Shown: one piece after another, positions 1 through 5,597 of the stretch
How the letters are laid out: every line of letters starts with the position of its first letter
Position numbering within the stretch: the first letter of the stretch is position 1
Assembly (NCBI GenBank): GCA_035512595.1
Contig: DATKDU010000088.1
Span: 1-11,810 of the forward strand
Source: DATKDU01 sp035512595
Lineage (GTDB): Bacteria > Planctomycetota > Planctomycetia > Pirellulales > Pirellulaceae
Reading direction: 5' to 3'
Length of the DNA: 11,810 nucleotides
Notes under the pieces: model-generated
The model's database searches: none
What the model was told of the DNA's origin: nothing
What the model saw: the letters and a program-made list of their open reading frames with translations, nothing else
Position numbers and translations under genes: made by a program

Positions 1-437
1 TCGTAGATCACCAGGGCCGTTTCGATGTCGGCGGCGATGCTGCGGGTGCCGACCGTGTCGAAGTCGCACTGCATGAACTCGCGGTAGCGGCCGCGCTGCG
101 TGTTCTCGCCGCGCCACACCGTGCCGATCTGATACCGCTTGAACGGCAGCCCCAGCTCACCGGCATGCTGGGCGACGAAGCGGGCCAGCGGCACGGTAAG
201 ATCGAATCGCATTCCGAGGCGATTGCCGCCGCGATCCTCAAAGTTGTACATCAGCCGATCGGACTCTTCCCCTCCCTTGCCGCTGAGCACCTCGAAGAAC
301 TCGAGGGCCGGCGTGTCGATGGGGACGAAGCCGAAGGAGCGATAGACCTGCTGGCAGAGGGAAATGAGCCGTTCGCGCGGAATCATCCCTTCCGGGAGGA
401 AGTCGCGAAAGCCCTTGGGAGTGCGCGGCGTGATCAT
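1..437 (-). CDS. hisS: Histidyl-tRNA synthetase, N-terminal part (cut by window edge)
   Basis: Charges tRNA-His with histidine in the cytoplasm; a class II aminoacyl-tRNA synthetase. Only the first 145 codons are in the window; the rest lies before position 1. The reading frame begins MITPRTPKGFRDFLPEGM, the usual HisRS opening (P-x-G-x-R-D). It continues through FFEVLSGKGGEESDRLMYNF and MRFDLTVPLARFVA, the conserved DLT-x-P-x-AR segment. The class II motif 2 loop follows as YQIGTVWRGENTQRGRYREF, then QCDFDTVG. The ATG at 435-437 is chosen because it sits directly before the conserved start; no clear Shine-Dalgarno precedes it. The gene lies 138 nt downstream of the small basic ORF on the same strand. 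No frame disruption is seen. Identity is very secure from the motifs; completeness cannot be judged. Confidence 0.96.
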   Translation of the reverse strand, partial: MITPRTPKGFRDFLPEGMIPRERLISLCQQVYRSFGFVPIDTPALEFFEVLSGKGGEESDRLMYNFEDRGGNRLGMRFDLTVPLARFVAQHAGELGLPFKRYQIGTVWRGENTQRGRYREFMQCDFDTVGTRSIAADIETALVIY

Positions 438-575
438 CGGCAAAGATGCTGTGGCGGGTGTCGAGCGCAGCGAGCAGGACACGCCGGGAGAACTTGCAGT
501 TCGCGTGCCGCGGAGTTTCCTGAAGCGCCGGCTCGGTCAGGCCAGAATCATCGACCCGGCGTTCCCTAGCGCGGG

Positions 576-662
576 CTACTTGCGATGCCGAATGCGAGCC
601 CGCATGCGACGCTTCTTACGTCCCAGTTTGCGACGTCCCTTGCCGGTCTTCTTGACGCCCAC
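576..662 (-). CDS. Candidate 28-aa highly basic peptide, possibly ribosome-associated
   Basis: The frame ends in GRRKLGRKKRRMRARIRHRK and then TAG, so about two thirds of the residues are Lys or Arg. I place the start at the GTG at 660-662, because an AGGGAG Shine-Dalgarno (669-674 on the plus strand, read as the complement) lies 6 nt upstream. The frame stays open far beyond, into the inverted repeat, so longer starts (for example the TTG at 714-716) are possible. A TTGACA hexamer lies at 711-716 on the same strand, but I see no good -10. The composition and the K/R-rich tail recall tiny ribosomal proteins such as the COX24/AURKAIP1 (mS38/bS22-like) family; this is a resemblance, not an identification. 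It is in the same orientation as hisS downstream. Too short for usual gene callers. Moderate confidence that it is translated, low for any function. Confidence 0.45.
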   Translation of the reverse strand: MGVKKTGKGRRKLGRKKRRMRARIRHRK

Positions 663-777
663 GATGGTCTCCCTGTGGTGGTTGAATCGGATTCCCAGAC
701 GGGCGGAAGGTGTCAACCACGTCCCGCCGCAGCGAAAAACGTACCACATCGGGCGGTCGGGGGACAAGTGCCGTCGG

Positions 778-907
778 ATTGCGGATTGCAGATTTCGGAT
801 TGCAGATTGGGGCGCACGCCGATACTGACGTTGGTGGGCGGCGAACAATATCCGCATAATGGTCCCACTGGCCCCCAATCCGCAATCTGAAATCTGCAAT
901 CCGCAAT
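778..907. repeat. Heptamer-built inverted repeat A (ATTGCRG units)
   Basis: The left arm (778-812) is five tandem heptamers of the type ATTGCGG/ATTGCAG, closing with ATTGGGG. The right arm (873-907) is its reverse complement with 2 mismatches in 35 positions. The spacer is 60 nt (813-872) and not repetitive. The element fills the gap between the minus-strand basic ORF and the plus-strand gene at 906. The last bases of its right arm include the A and T of that gene's apparent ATG. There is no ORF of its own, and no target-site duplication that I can recognise. It could form a long RNA hairpin or a cruciform. Compare the elements at 4769-4844 and 5533-5593. Confidence 0.9.
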
Positions 908-1784
908 GCTCCACCTCCACTGGCGTCCCCATTTCACCACCAGTTGCCTGCACGCAGCCGAGGCGCTGTCGCGCGGGCTGCCGATGGTGGACCAGCCGCT
1001 GGCGGAGGCGATCGCAGCACCGTCTCAGGAATTGGCGCGGGCCATTGCCGCCGAACCCATGAGCGGACCTCGACTGTGGCGGTATCTCTTCGGCCTGTCC
1101 GCCACCGCAGGGAGCGGCCGCGAGCTGGCGCTGCAAGCGCTGACCAAGACGCTCGGCCGTCAGCGAGCCGAATTGACGCTCCCGCGCCTGGCCGCTGCGA
1201 TCGCCGGCCTCGAATCAGCCGTCCGACGTGCTTTTCCCGACCTGATCGGGGAGCTGGACCTGCGGATGCGGCCCCTCCGAGAGCAGTGGGAAGCACGCGG
1301 ACCGGGAATGCTGCACGGCATCGGCCTGCGGACTGACGAATCGCTGATTGCCCAGGAGGCACAAGTCCTTATTGTCCAGCCGGCGCTCGGCGGGGGCGGC
1401 CAAGCGCACCATTCGGCCAATGCCGTGCGGATCGAAGCGGTTCTGGCCAATCCCCACGCCGAACTGCCCGAAGTCGTTCGCCTGGCGTGGCTGCTCGCCC
1501 AGCTCCAGCTCGACCTGCCGGCCTACAGCGACCGGATTCATGCCGAGCGACTGCCGCACGTTGCGGCCTTCGCCATGCTGATGCCGGTGCTGGAAGCGGC
1601 CCAGGAAGTGGAGCTCGTACACGCTTCGCCGGCGCTGCTCAAGCGGGCGATTGCCGCCTGGCATTTGAGCGTGCCGGCCGATCTCGACGCGCCGCAGGTC
1701 GTGCTCCAGTGGTGGGAGACCTATCGCGACTCGCGGCCGCCGTTTCCCGTCGCCCTGACGGCACTCGACCAGATGCTCCTCTGA
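906..1784 (+). CDS. Hypothetical protein, 292 aa, unrecognised family
   Basis: I do not recognise this protein. It is a long, cleanly open frame rich in Leu, Ala and Arg, predicted soluble: no signal peptide and no convincing membrane segment. It looks mostly helical. Visible landmarks are GPGMLHGIGLRTDESLI near residues 136-152, a Gly-rich stretch ALGGGGQAHHSANAVRIEAV near 163-182, LPEVVRLAWLLAQLQLD near 187-203, and a C-terminal WWETYRDSRPPFPVALTALD. The pattern of conserved-looking Gly, His and Trp suggests a real domain, but I see no catalytic motif. An in-frame stop at 888-890 forces the start to lie after it, and the first ATG (906) is inside the right arm of repeat A with no Shine-Dalgarno. 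A later start such as the Met near residue 27 is possible. It converges on the Sua5-type gene with only 8 nt between stop codons. Gene reality is likely; function is unknown. Confidence 0.75.
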   Translation: MLHLHWRPHFTTSCLHAAEALSRGLPMVDQPLAEAIAAPSQELARAIAAEPMSGPRLWRYLFGLSATAGSGRELALQALTKTLGRQRAELTLPRLAAAIAGLESAVRRAFPDLIGELDLRMRPLREQWEARGPGMLHGIGLRTDESLIAQEAQVLIVQPALGGGGQAHHSANAVRIEAVLANPHAELPEVVRLAWLLAQLQLDLPAYSDRIHAERLPHVAAFAMLMPVLEAAQEVELVHASPALLKRAIAAWHLSVPADLDAPQVVLQWWETYRDSRPPFPVALTALDQMLL

Positions 1785-1792
1785 GCTGCCGC

Positions 1793-2773
1793 TTATGCGC
1801 CGTCTCGCGGGCCGGCCGCCTTGCGCAAGCGATCGGCAATGGCCGTGCCGACGCCTCCTTCCGCGGGAAGGATCGCCAGGGCCACGTCAAACCCGGCGTC
1901 ATCGACGGCCCGCAGCACGGCATAAAGCTGCTGCGCGAAGGCGTCGGCCGCTATGGGTACTCGGATTCGAGCCTCTTGCGGAATGGCCGCATCGGGCGGC
2001 CCGCCAATCACAACCACTCGCTTCCCGGCAGCCGTCAGCGCCCCGTAGCGAGCCGCTACTTCGTGCGGCATGACGATCTCCACCTTCGCCTGGGGGGCAT
2101 AGTGGCTGGCCATTCTCCCGGCGGCACGCGGCGAATGTTCGTTCGCTTCCGCCAGCGGCATTCCAAGCGCCGTTTCGATCTGCTCCGCGGTCACATTCCC
2201 CGGCCTGAGAATAGCCGGCGCTCGGCCGCCGAGATCGACGATTGTCGATTCCAGTCCGACCTGGCAATCGCCGCCGTCGAGGATGAGATCGAGCGTATCG
2301 CCGAATTCCCGCCGGACGTGCTCGGCCGTCGTCGGGCTGACCCGGCCAAACCGATTGGCCGATGGAGCAGCAATCGCGCTACCAAAACGCTTGAGCAATT
2401 CCTGGGCGACCGGATGTCCCGGCACGCGCAGGCCGATCGTGCCGAGACCGCCTGTCACAGCGTCCTTGGCGCGGCTGCTCCGCTTGAGAATCAGCGTCAG
2501 CGGCCCGGGCCAGAAGGCTTCGGCCAGCTTCCAGGCGGCGGGGGGAATCTCAATCGCCCAGTCCTGGATATCGCTTGCCTGAAGTAAATGAACGATGACC
2601 GGGTGATCGGCTGGGCGCCCCTTGGCCGCGAAGATCCTTCGCACGGCCGCTTCCTGGTCGGCAGCGGCCCCCAGGCCATAGACCGTCTCTGTTGGGAACG
2701 CGACGATGCCGCCTGCGCGCAAGATCTCGGCGGCACGGATGATGTGGCGGTCGATTGGCTCAGAAATCGTCAC
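1793..2773 (-). CDS. tsaC: Sua5-type L-threonylcarbamoyladenylate synthase
   Basis: Makes threonylcarbamoyl-AMP from threonine, bicarbonate and ATP, the first step of t6A37 modification of ANN-reading tRNAs in the cytoplasm. TsaB, TsaD and TsaE, not seen here, normally complete the pathway. The YrdC domain covers about residues 8-205: GGIVAFPTETVYGLGAAA (21-38), AAKGRPADHPVIVH (49-62), FWPGPLTLILKR (87-98), GLRVPGHP (114-121), APSANRFGRVSPTTAEHV (136-153) and GLESTIVDL (173-181). The linker with the SHYAPQ motif (223-228) leads to the smaller C-terminal Sua5 domain, so at 326 aa this is the long Sua5 form rather than short TsaC. The start is GTG (2771-2773); no ATG lies nearby and the Shine-Dalgarno is weak. 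It is followed, tail to tail, by the unrecognised gene at 906-1784. No anomalies are seen. Confidence 0.95.
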   Translation of the reverse strand: MTISEPIDRHIIRAAEILRAGGIVAFPTETVYGLGAAADQEAAVRRIFAAKGRPADHPVIVHLLQASDIQDWAIEIPPAAWKLAEAFWPGPLTLILKRSSRAKDAVTGGLGTIGLRVPGHPVAQELLKRFGSAIAAPSANRFGRVSPTTAEHVRREFGDTLDLILDGGDCQVGLESTIVDLGGRAPAILRPGNVTAEQIETALGMPLAEANEHSPRAAGRMASHYAPQAKVEIVMPHEVAARYGALTAAGKRVVVIGGPPDAAIPQEARIRVPIAADAFAQQLYAVLRAVDDAGFDVALAILPAEGGVGTAIADRLRKAAGPRDGA

Positions 2774-2832
2774 GCCGTTGATTCTACTTCACCAATCTGA
2801 CGCTGCGACGGTGAAGGAACGCTCGCCTACGG

Positions 2833-4194
2833 TCAAATCACTTCCTTCAGCGGCTGGACGCCGTCGTCCACCAGGTACTGGGGCCGGCCGCGGAGGTCGA
2901 ACTCGCGGATGGAGCGGAGGTTGAGACCCATGTTGGTATAGAGGGTGGCCCACACTTCCTGGAAGGTGACCGGCCGCTCGACGGCGTGCTCGCCCAGGCG
3001 GTTGGTCGCGCCGATGACCTGGCCGGTCCGCATGCCGCCGCCGGCCAGGAGCGCACAGCTCACTTGCGGCCAGTGATCGCGTCCCGCGCCGCTGTTGATC
3101 TTCGGCGTCCGGCCGAATTCGCCCCACACCACAACCGACACGTCGCGGTCGAGGCCGCGCTCGTAGATGTCGCTGATCAGGGCGGCCGTCGCCCGATCGA
3201 GCAGCGGCCCATCCTGGCGGATCGCCTGGAAATTCTGGCCGTGGTGGTCCCAGCGGCTGAAGTTCAGCGACACGACGCGCGCGCCGGCTTCCACCAGCCG
3301 CCGAGCGATGAGGAAATTCTCCGTCATCTTCGGTGCGCCGTCGTCGCGGAAATTCTTGTCCCCTGTGCCGTACTTCTCGCGAATCTCGACCGGCTCCTGG
3401 GAGATATCGAGTGCGTCCGCCAGTGCCGAGGAGGTGAGAATGCCGACGGCTTGCTGGGTGAACGAGTCGAGCCCCTTCATCTTGCCGCTGGTGTCGATTT
3501 CGCGGCGGAGCTTGTCGAAGCCCGATAGCAGGCTGTTACGATCGGCCAGCCGATCGAGCGTGATCCCCTGGAGGGTCATGTTGTCGGTCTTGCTCGTCTC
3601 GCTCTTGCCGCCGACGAGCTTGAACGGTGAATGGGCGATGCCGAGAAAACCCCCTTCGCCGTCGTACCCCCAAGGTCCGTGATCGGTCTTGTAGCACATC
3701 GACAGGTGCGGCGGGATGCTCTGGTTCACCGGACCTTGCAGCTTGCTGACCCACGATCCCGCCGCCGGCCAGCCGCCGGCCGGGGCCGGATTGAGCGCTC
3801 GCCCGGTCATGCACTGGTACGCATCATGGCCCCCCGTCGCGCCGACCATCGTGCGGATGAATACGCACTTGTCGGCAATCGCGGCGATTTTGGGGAAAAT
3901 CTCGCCAATCTCGATGCCGGCGACGTTGGTTTTGATCGGTTGAAACTCGCCGCGAATCTCGGCCGGCGCATCGACCTTGATGTCCCACATGTCCTGATGC
4001 GGCGGCCCACCCGGTAGAAAGACGTTGATGATCGCCTTGTGGCTCTTGCCCAGCCCCGCCCGGGCCTCGGCCGCCAAAAGCTGCGGCAATGCGATCCCCC
4101 CCATGACCATGCCGCCGATCTTAAGGAAGTCGCGGCGGGACTGGCCATCGCAAAAGCGGCCGGAGCGGGTCGGCTTGCCGAAGATGGTGAGCAT
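2833..4194 (-). CDS. DUF1501 domain protein, Tat-exported
   Basis: A 453-aa member of the DUF1501 family, which has an alkaline-phosphatase/sulfatase-like fold and is greatly expanded in planctomycetes. Its exact reaction is not established. The N-terminus carries a twin-arginine signal, SRRDFLKIGG (about residues 19-28), then a hydrophobic stretch ending near AAEARA, so it should be folded in the cytoplasm and then exported. Family landmarks in order are FLPGGPPHQDMWD, GHDAYQCMTGR, HGPWGYDGEGGFLG, FSRWDHHGQNF, VVVWGEFGRTPKIN, GRDHWP and the closing VTFQEVWATLYTNMGLN. The ATG at 4194 is preferred over the upstream Met at 4326: it places the Tat motif normally and has AAGGA 7 nt upstream (4202-4206). 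In many planctomycetes such genes pair with a DUF1549/DUF1553 cytochrome gene, but neither flank holds one. Expression is probably from the promoter at 4274-4302. Confidence 0.93.
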   Translation of the reverse strand: MLTIFGKPTRSGRFCDGQSRRDFLKIGGMVMGGIALPQLLAAEARAGLGKSHKAIINVFLPGGPPHQDMWDIKVDAPAEIRGEFQPIKTNVAGIEIGEIFPKIAAIADKCVFIRTMVGATGGHDAYQCMTGRALNPAPAGGWPAAGSWVSKLQGPVNQSIPPHLSMCYKTDHGPWGYDGEGGFLGIAHSPFKLVGGKSETSKTDNMTLQGITLDRLADRNSLLSGFDKLRREIDTSGKMKGLDSFTQQAVGILTSSALADALDISQEPVEIREKYGTGDKNFRDDGAPKMTENFLIARRLVEAGARVVSLNFSRWDHHGQNFQAIRQDGPLLDRATAALISDIYERGLDRDVSVVVWGEFGRTPKINSGAGRDHWPQVSCALLAGGGMRTGQVIGATNRLGEHAVERPVTFQEVWATLYTNMGLNLRSIREFDLRGRPQYLVDDGVQPLKEVI

Positions 4195-4273
4195 GGGGTA
4201 ATCCTTCAGGTGGGTGGGGAACCGGCGGGTCCGGCTGCTTCCGTTGGGAAGTGCCGGCGGCGAACTAACCCGA

Positions 4274-4302
4274 ATCGTATCAAAGGTGCTTGATTGGATC
4301 AA
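4274..4302 (-). promoter_or_regulatory. Candidate sigma-70-type promoter of the DUF1501 gene
   Basis: Reading the minus strand, TTGATC (4302-4297) is followed by exactly 17 nt and then TACGAT (4279-4274). Each hexamer matches four of six consensus bases. Transcription would start near 4267, leaving about 73 nt of leader before the DUF1501 ATG at 4194. The -35 hexamer overlaps the perfect palindrome at 4288-4304, which suggests control by a DNA-binding protein. Planctomycete promoter consensus is poorly known to me, so this is a pattern match only. Confidence 0.4.
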
Positions 4303-4304
4303 GC
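4288..4304. promoter_or_regulatory. Perfect 7-3-7 palindrome, possible operator or terminator
   Basis: GCTTGAT, a TGG spacer and ATCAAGC form a perfect 17-bp palindrome. On the plus strand it is followed at once by five T residues (4305-4309), which has the form of an intrinsic terminator for plus-strand transcription, although no plus-strand gene lies upstream. On the minus strand it covers the -35 region of the DUF1501 promoter, as a repressor site would. It also lies 74 nt past the stop of the minus-strand 127-aa membrane protein gene, so it may end that transcript. The palindrome is certain; the role is inference. Confidence 0.5.
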
Positions 4305-4377
4305 TTTTTATCGGCCGGGCTAGCACGTGGGGCCAGGAAAACTGGGTCGTCAGGCCGGTACACTTTCTCCAGGCGAG

Positions 4378-4761
4378 CTAACCGTCCTCCTCCAGTCGCG
4401 GCTGCCAGACGAAAAAGACCATGTACTGCGGCGACCAGAGAACGAGCGCGCCGACCCCCACCAGCAGGATGGCGGCCGCATCAAAGAAGATCTCGGCTAA
4501 CTGCACAGCGCCGAGGAACATGGCCATCAAGAGGACGTTGCCGAGGAACAGCCGCACGGGACGCGCTTGGATCGGAAGACACTCGCTAAACAGGTAGGCG
4601 AACCACGGCCCGACCAGAAACAGCATGAAGTAATAGTAGACCAGCGGCCGCCACCCCGACTGGCGATAGACCGCCAGGACGACGGCAATCATCGCCATGA
4701 CGATCATCAGCCCCTGAAGGGAGAATTGCAGCAGGGGGCGTGATGAAGTGCGTCTGGACAT
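4378..4761 (-). CDS. Small multi-helix membrane protein, 127 aa, unknown function
   Basis: No family function is recognised. The protein starts MSRRTSSRPL, then has a hydrophobic helix (about residues 12-32) within LQFSLQGLMIVMAMIAVVLA. Further helices lie near 41-58 (VYYYFMLFLVGPWFAYLF), 71-93 (LFLGNVLLMAMFLGAVQ) and 95-118, with an acidic tail PRLEEDG: four likely inner-membrane helices with a basic cytoplasmic N-terminus. The first helix carries the FSL[RQ]xL pattern also seen at 7500-7570 in the larger membrane protein. The ATG at 4761 is chosen over the upstream Met at 4815, because the 18 extra residues are only a translation of inverted repeat B. No Shine-Dalgarno is evident. It lies downstream of the peroxidase gene on the same strand, separated by the repeat, and upstream of DUF1501, which has its own promoter. 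Confidence 0.75.
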   Translation of the reverse strand: MSRRTSSRPLLQFSLQGLMIVMAMIAVVLAVYRQSGWRPLVYYYFMLFLVGPWFAYLFSECLPIQARPVRLFLGNVLLMAMFLGAVQLAEIFFDAAAILLVGVGALVLWSPQYMVFFVWQPRLEEDG

Positions 4762-4768
4762 GGGATCA

Positions 4769-4844
4769 AATGACCAATGACCAAGTCCCAATGACCAATG
4801 ACGGATTTCTTCCATTGGTCATTGGGGCTTGGTCATTGGTCATT
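4769..4844. repeat. Heptamer-built inverted repeat B (AATGACC units)
   Basis: The left arm (4769-4800) consists of AATGACC twice, one variant AAGTCCC, AATGACC again and a final AATG. The right arm (4813-4844) is its reverse complement with 1 mismatch in 32. The loop is 12 nt (4801-4812). It lies 31 nt after the peroxidase stop codon and 7 nt before the ATG of the 127-aa membrane protein, both on the minus strand. Because the arms mirror each other, both strands translate to the same HWSLGLGHWS peptide, which explains spurious N-terminal extensions. As RNA it would form a near-perfect 32-bp hairpin between two co-directional genes. Confidence 0.95.
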
Positions 4845-4875
4845 CAGCGCATACGCCCTGCGGTGCCTGGCCGCC

Positions 4876-5448
4876 TTATTTCTTGGCCAGCTCTTCCTTG
4901 ATCGCCTTTACCACTTCCGGCGCGTCGGGAGCGGTCCGCGGGGCAAAGCGGGCGACGACCTTGCCATCCTTGCCGATCAGGAATTTTTCGAAGTTCCAGG
5001 AGATCTTGCCGGCACCCGTGGGCTTGGTTTCCACGGCCGTCAGGTGCTTGTAGAGGGGGCAGGCCGTCTCGCCGTTGACGTCCACCTTCGAAAGAAGATC
5101 GAACTTCACGTTGTACGTGCTCTGGCAGAACTCGACGATCTCCTTGTCGGTTCCCGGCTCCTGCTTGCCGAACTGATTGCACGGCACGCCGACCACGGCC
5201 AGTCCCTTGTCGGCAAATTTTTCATGCAGCGCTTCGAGCTCTTCGTACTGCGGCGTCAGGCCGCACTTGCTGGCGACATTGACCAACAACACGACTTTGC
5301 CGTCGTACTTTTTGGCCAGATCGACCTCTTTGCCGTCGATGGCTTTCATCTTGAATTGGAGGGCGGACACTTGCTTCTCCTCGGCAAACGAGGTGCTCAC
5401 GCAGGCGGCAACCACGCCGGTCAGGAGCATCGTGGACCATTTGGTCAT
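4876..5448 (-). CDS. Secreted glutathione-peroxidase-family protein (Cys type)
   Basis: A 190-aa thiol peroxidase expected to reduce hydrogen or lipid peroxides. Residues 1-22 form a Sec signal peptide (MTKWSTMLLTGVVAACVSTSFA, then EEKQ), so it acts outside the cytoplasmic membrane or is anchored near it. The catalytic tetrad is visible: Cys62 in NVASKCGLTPQY, Gln92 in PCNQFGKQEPG, and Trp151-Asn152 in SWNFEKFL. The active residue is Cys, not selenocysteine. Cys108 in IVEFCQS sits where the resolving cysteine lies in thioredoxin-dependent members, so thioredoxin or a periplasmic equivalent is the likelier reductant than glutathione. The ATG at 5448 gives a complete signal peptide and has GGAGAG 8 nt upstream (5457-5462). 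The frame is open further upstream but has no support there. The gene is bracketed by heptamer inverted repeats on both sides. Confidence 0.95.
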   Translation of the reverse strand: MTKWSTMLLTGVVAACVSTSFAEEKQVSALQFKMKAIDGKEVDLAKKYDGKVVLLVNVASKCGLTPQYEELEALHEKFADKGLAVVGVPCNQFGKQEPGTDKEIVEFCQSTYNVKFDLLSKVDVNGETACPLYKHLTAVETKPTGAGKISWNFEKFLIGKDGKVVARFAPRTAPDAPEVVKAIKEELAKK

Positions 5449-5532
5449 GGGGGGCACTCTCCGGTGGAATTCAGGGGCGGGAAGAATCGACCGCCTTATC
5501 CTACCAGCGGCGTCAAGGGGAAGCCACGTACC

Positions 5533-5593
5533 AGTGCAGAGTGCAGAGTGCAGAGTGCAGAGTGCCTGAATTCTGCACTCTGCATTCTGCACT
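5533..5593. repeat. Heptamer-built inverted repeat C (AGTGCAG units)
   Basis: Four tandem AGTGCAG heptamers (5533-5560) and a partial fifth face three reverse-complement units (5573-5593), the middle one with a single substitution. Pairing the nearest three units gives a 21-bp stem with a 12-nt loop (5561-5572), the same loop length as repeat B. The loop region contains a GAATTC palindrome (5568-5573). The element begins 4 nt past the stop of the acyltransferase gene and lies 84 nt upstream of the peroxidase ATG, both on the minus strand. It would fold immediately after the acyltransferase message and could protect or terminate it. Confidence 0.95.
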
Positions 5594-5597
5594 CGAA

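Noticed and set aside
453..485. Short inverted repeat GGCGGGTGTC / GACACGCC just upstream of hisS
   Set aside because: The arms match imperfectly over about eight bases in GC-rich DNA; too weak to separate from chance, although its place before hisS is suggestive.
1487..2587. 366-codon plus-strand frame across two genes
   Set aside because: It runs antisense to the Sua5-type gene and out of frame with the 906-1784 gene; the composition is Arg-rich noise.
4194..4326. 44-residue N-terminal extension of the DUF1501 frame
   Set aside because: It would put the Tat motif more than 60 residues in and runs across the promoter and palindrome; the ATG at 4194 has a good Shine-Dalgarno and a normal Tat signal.
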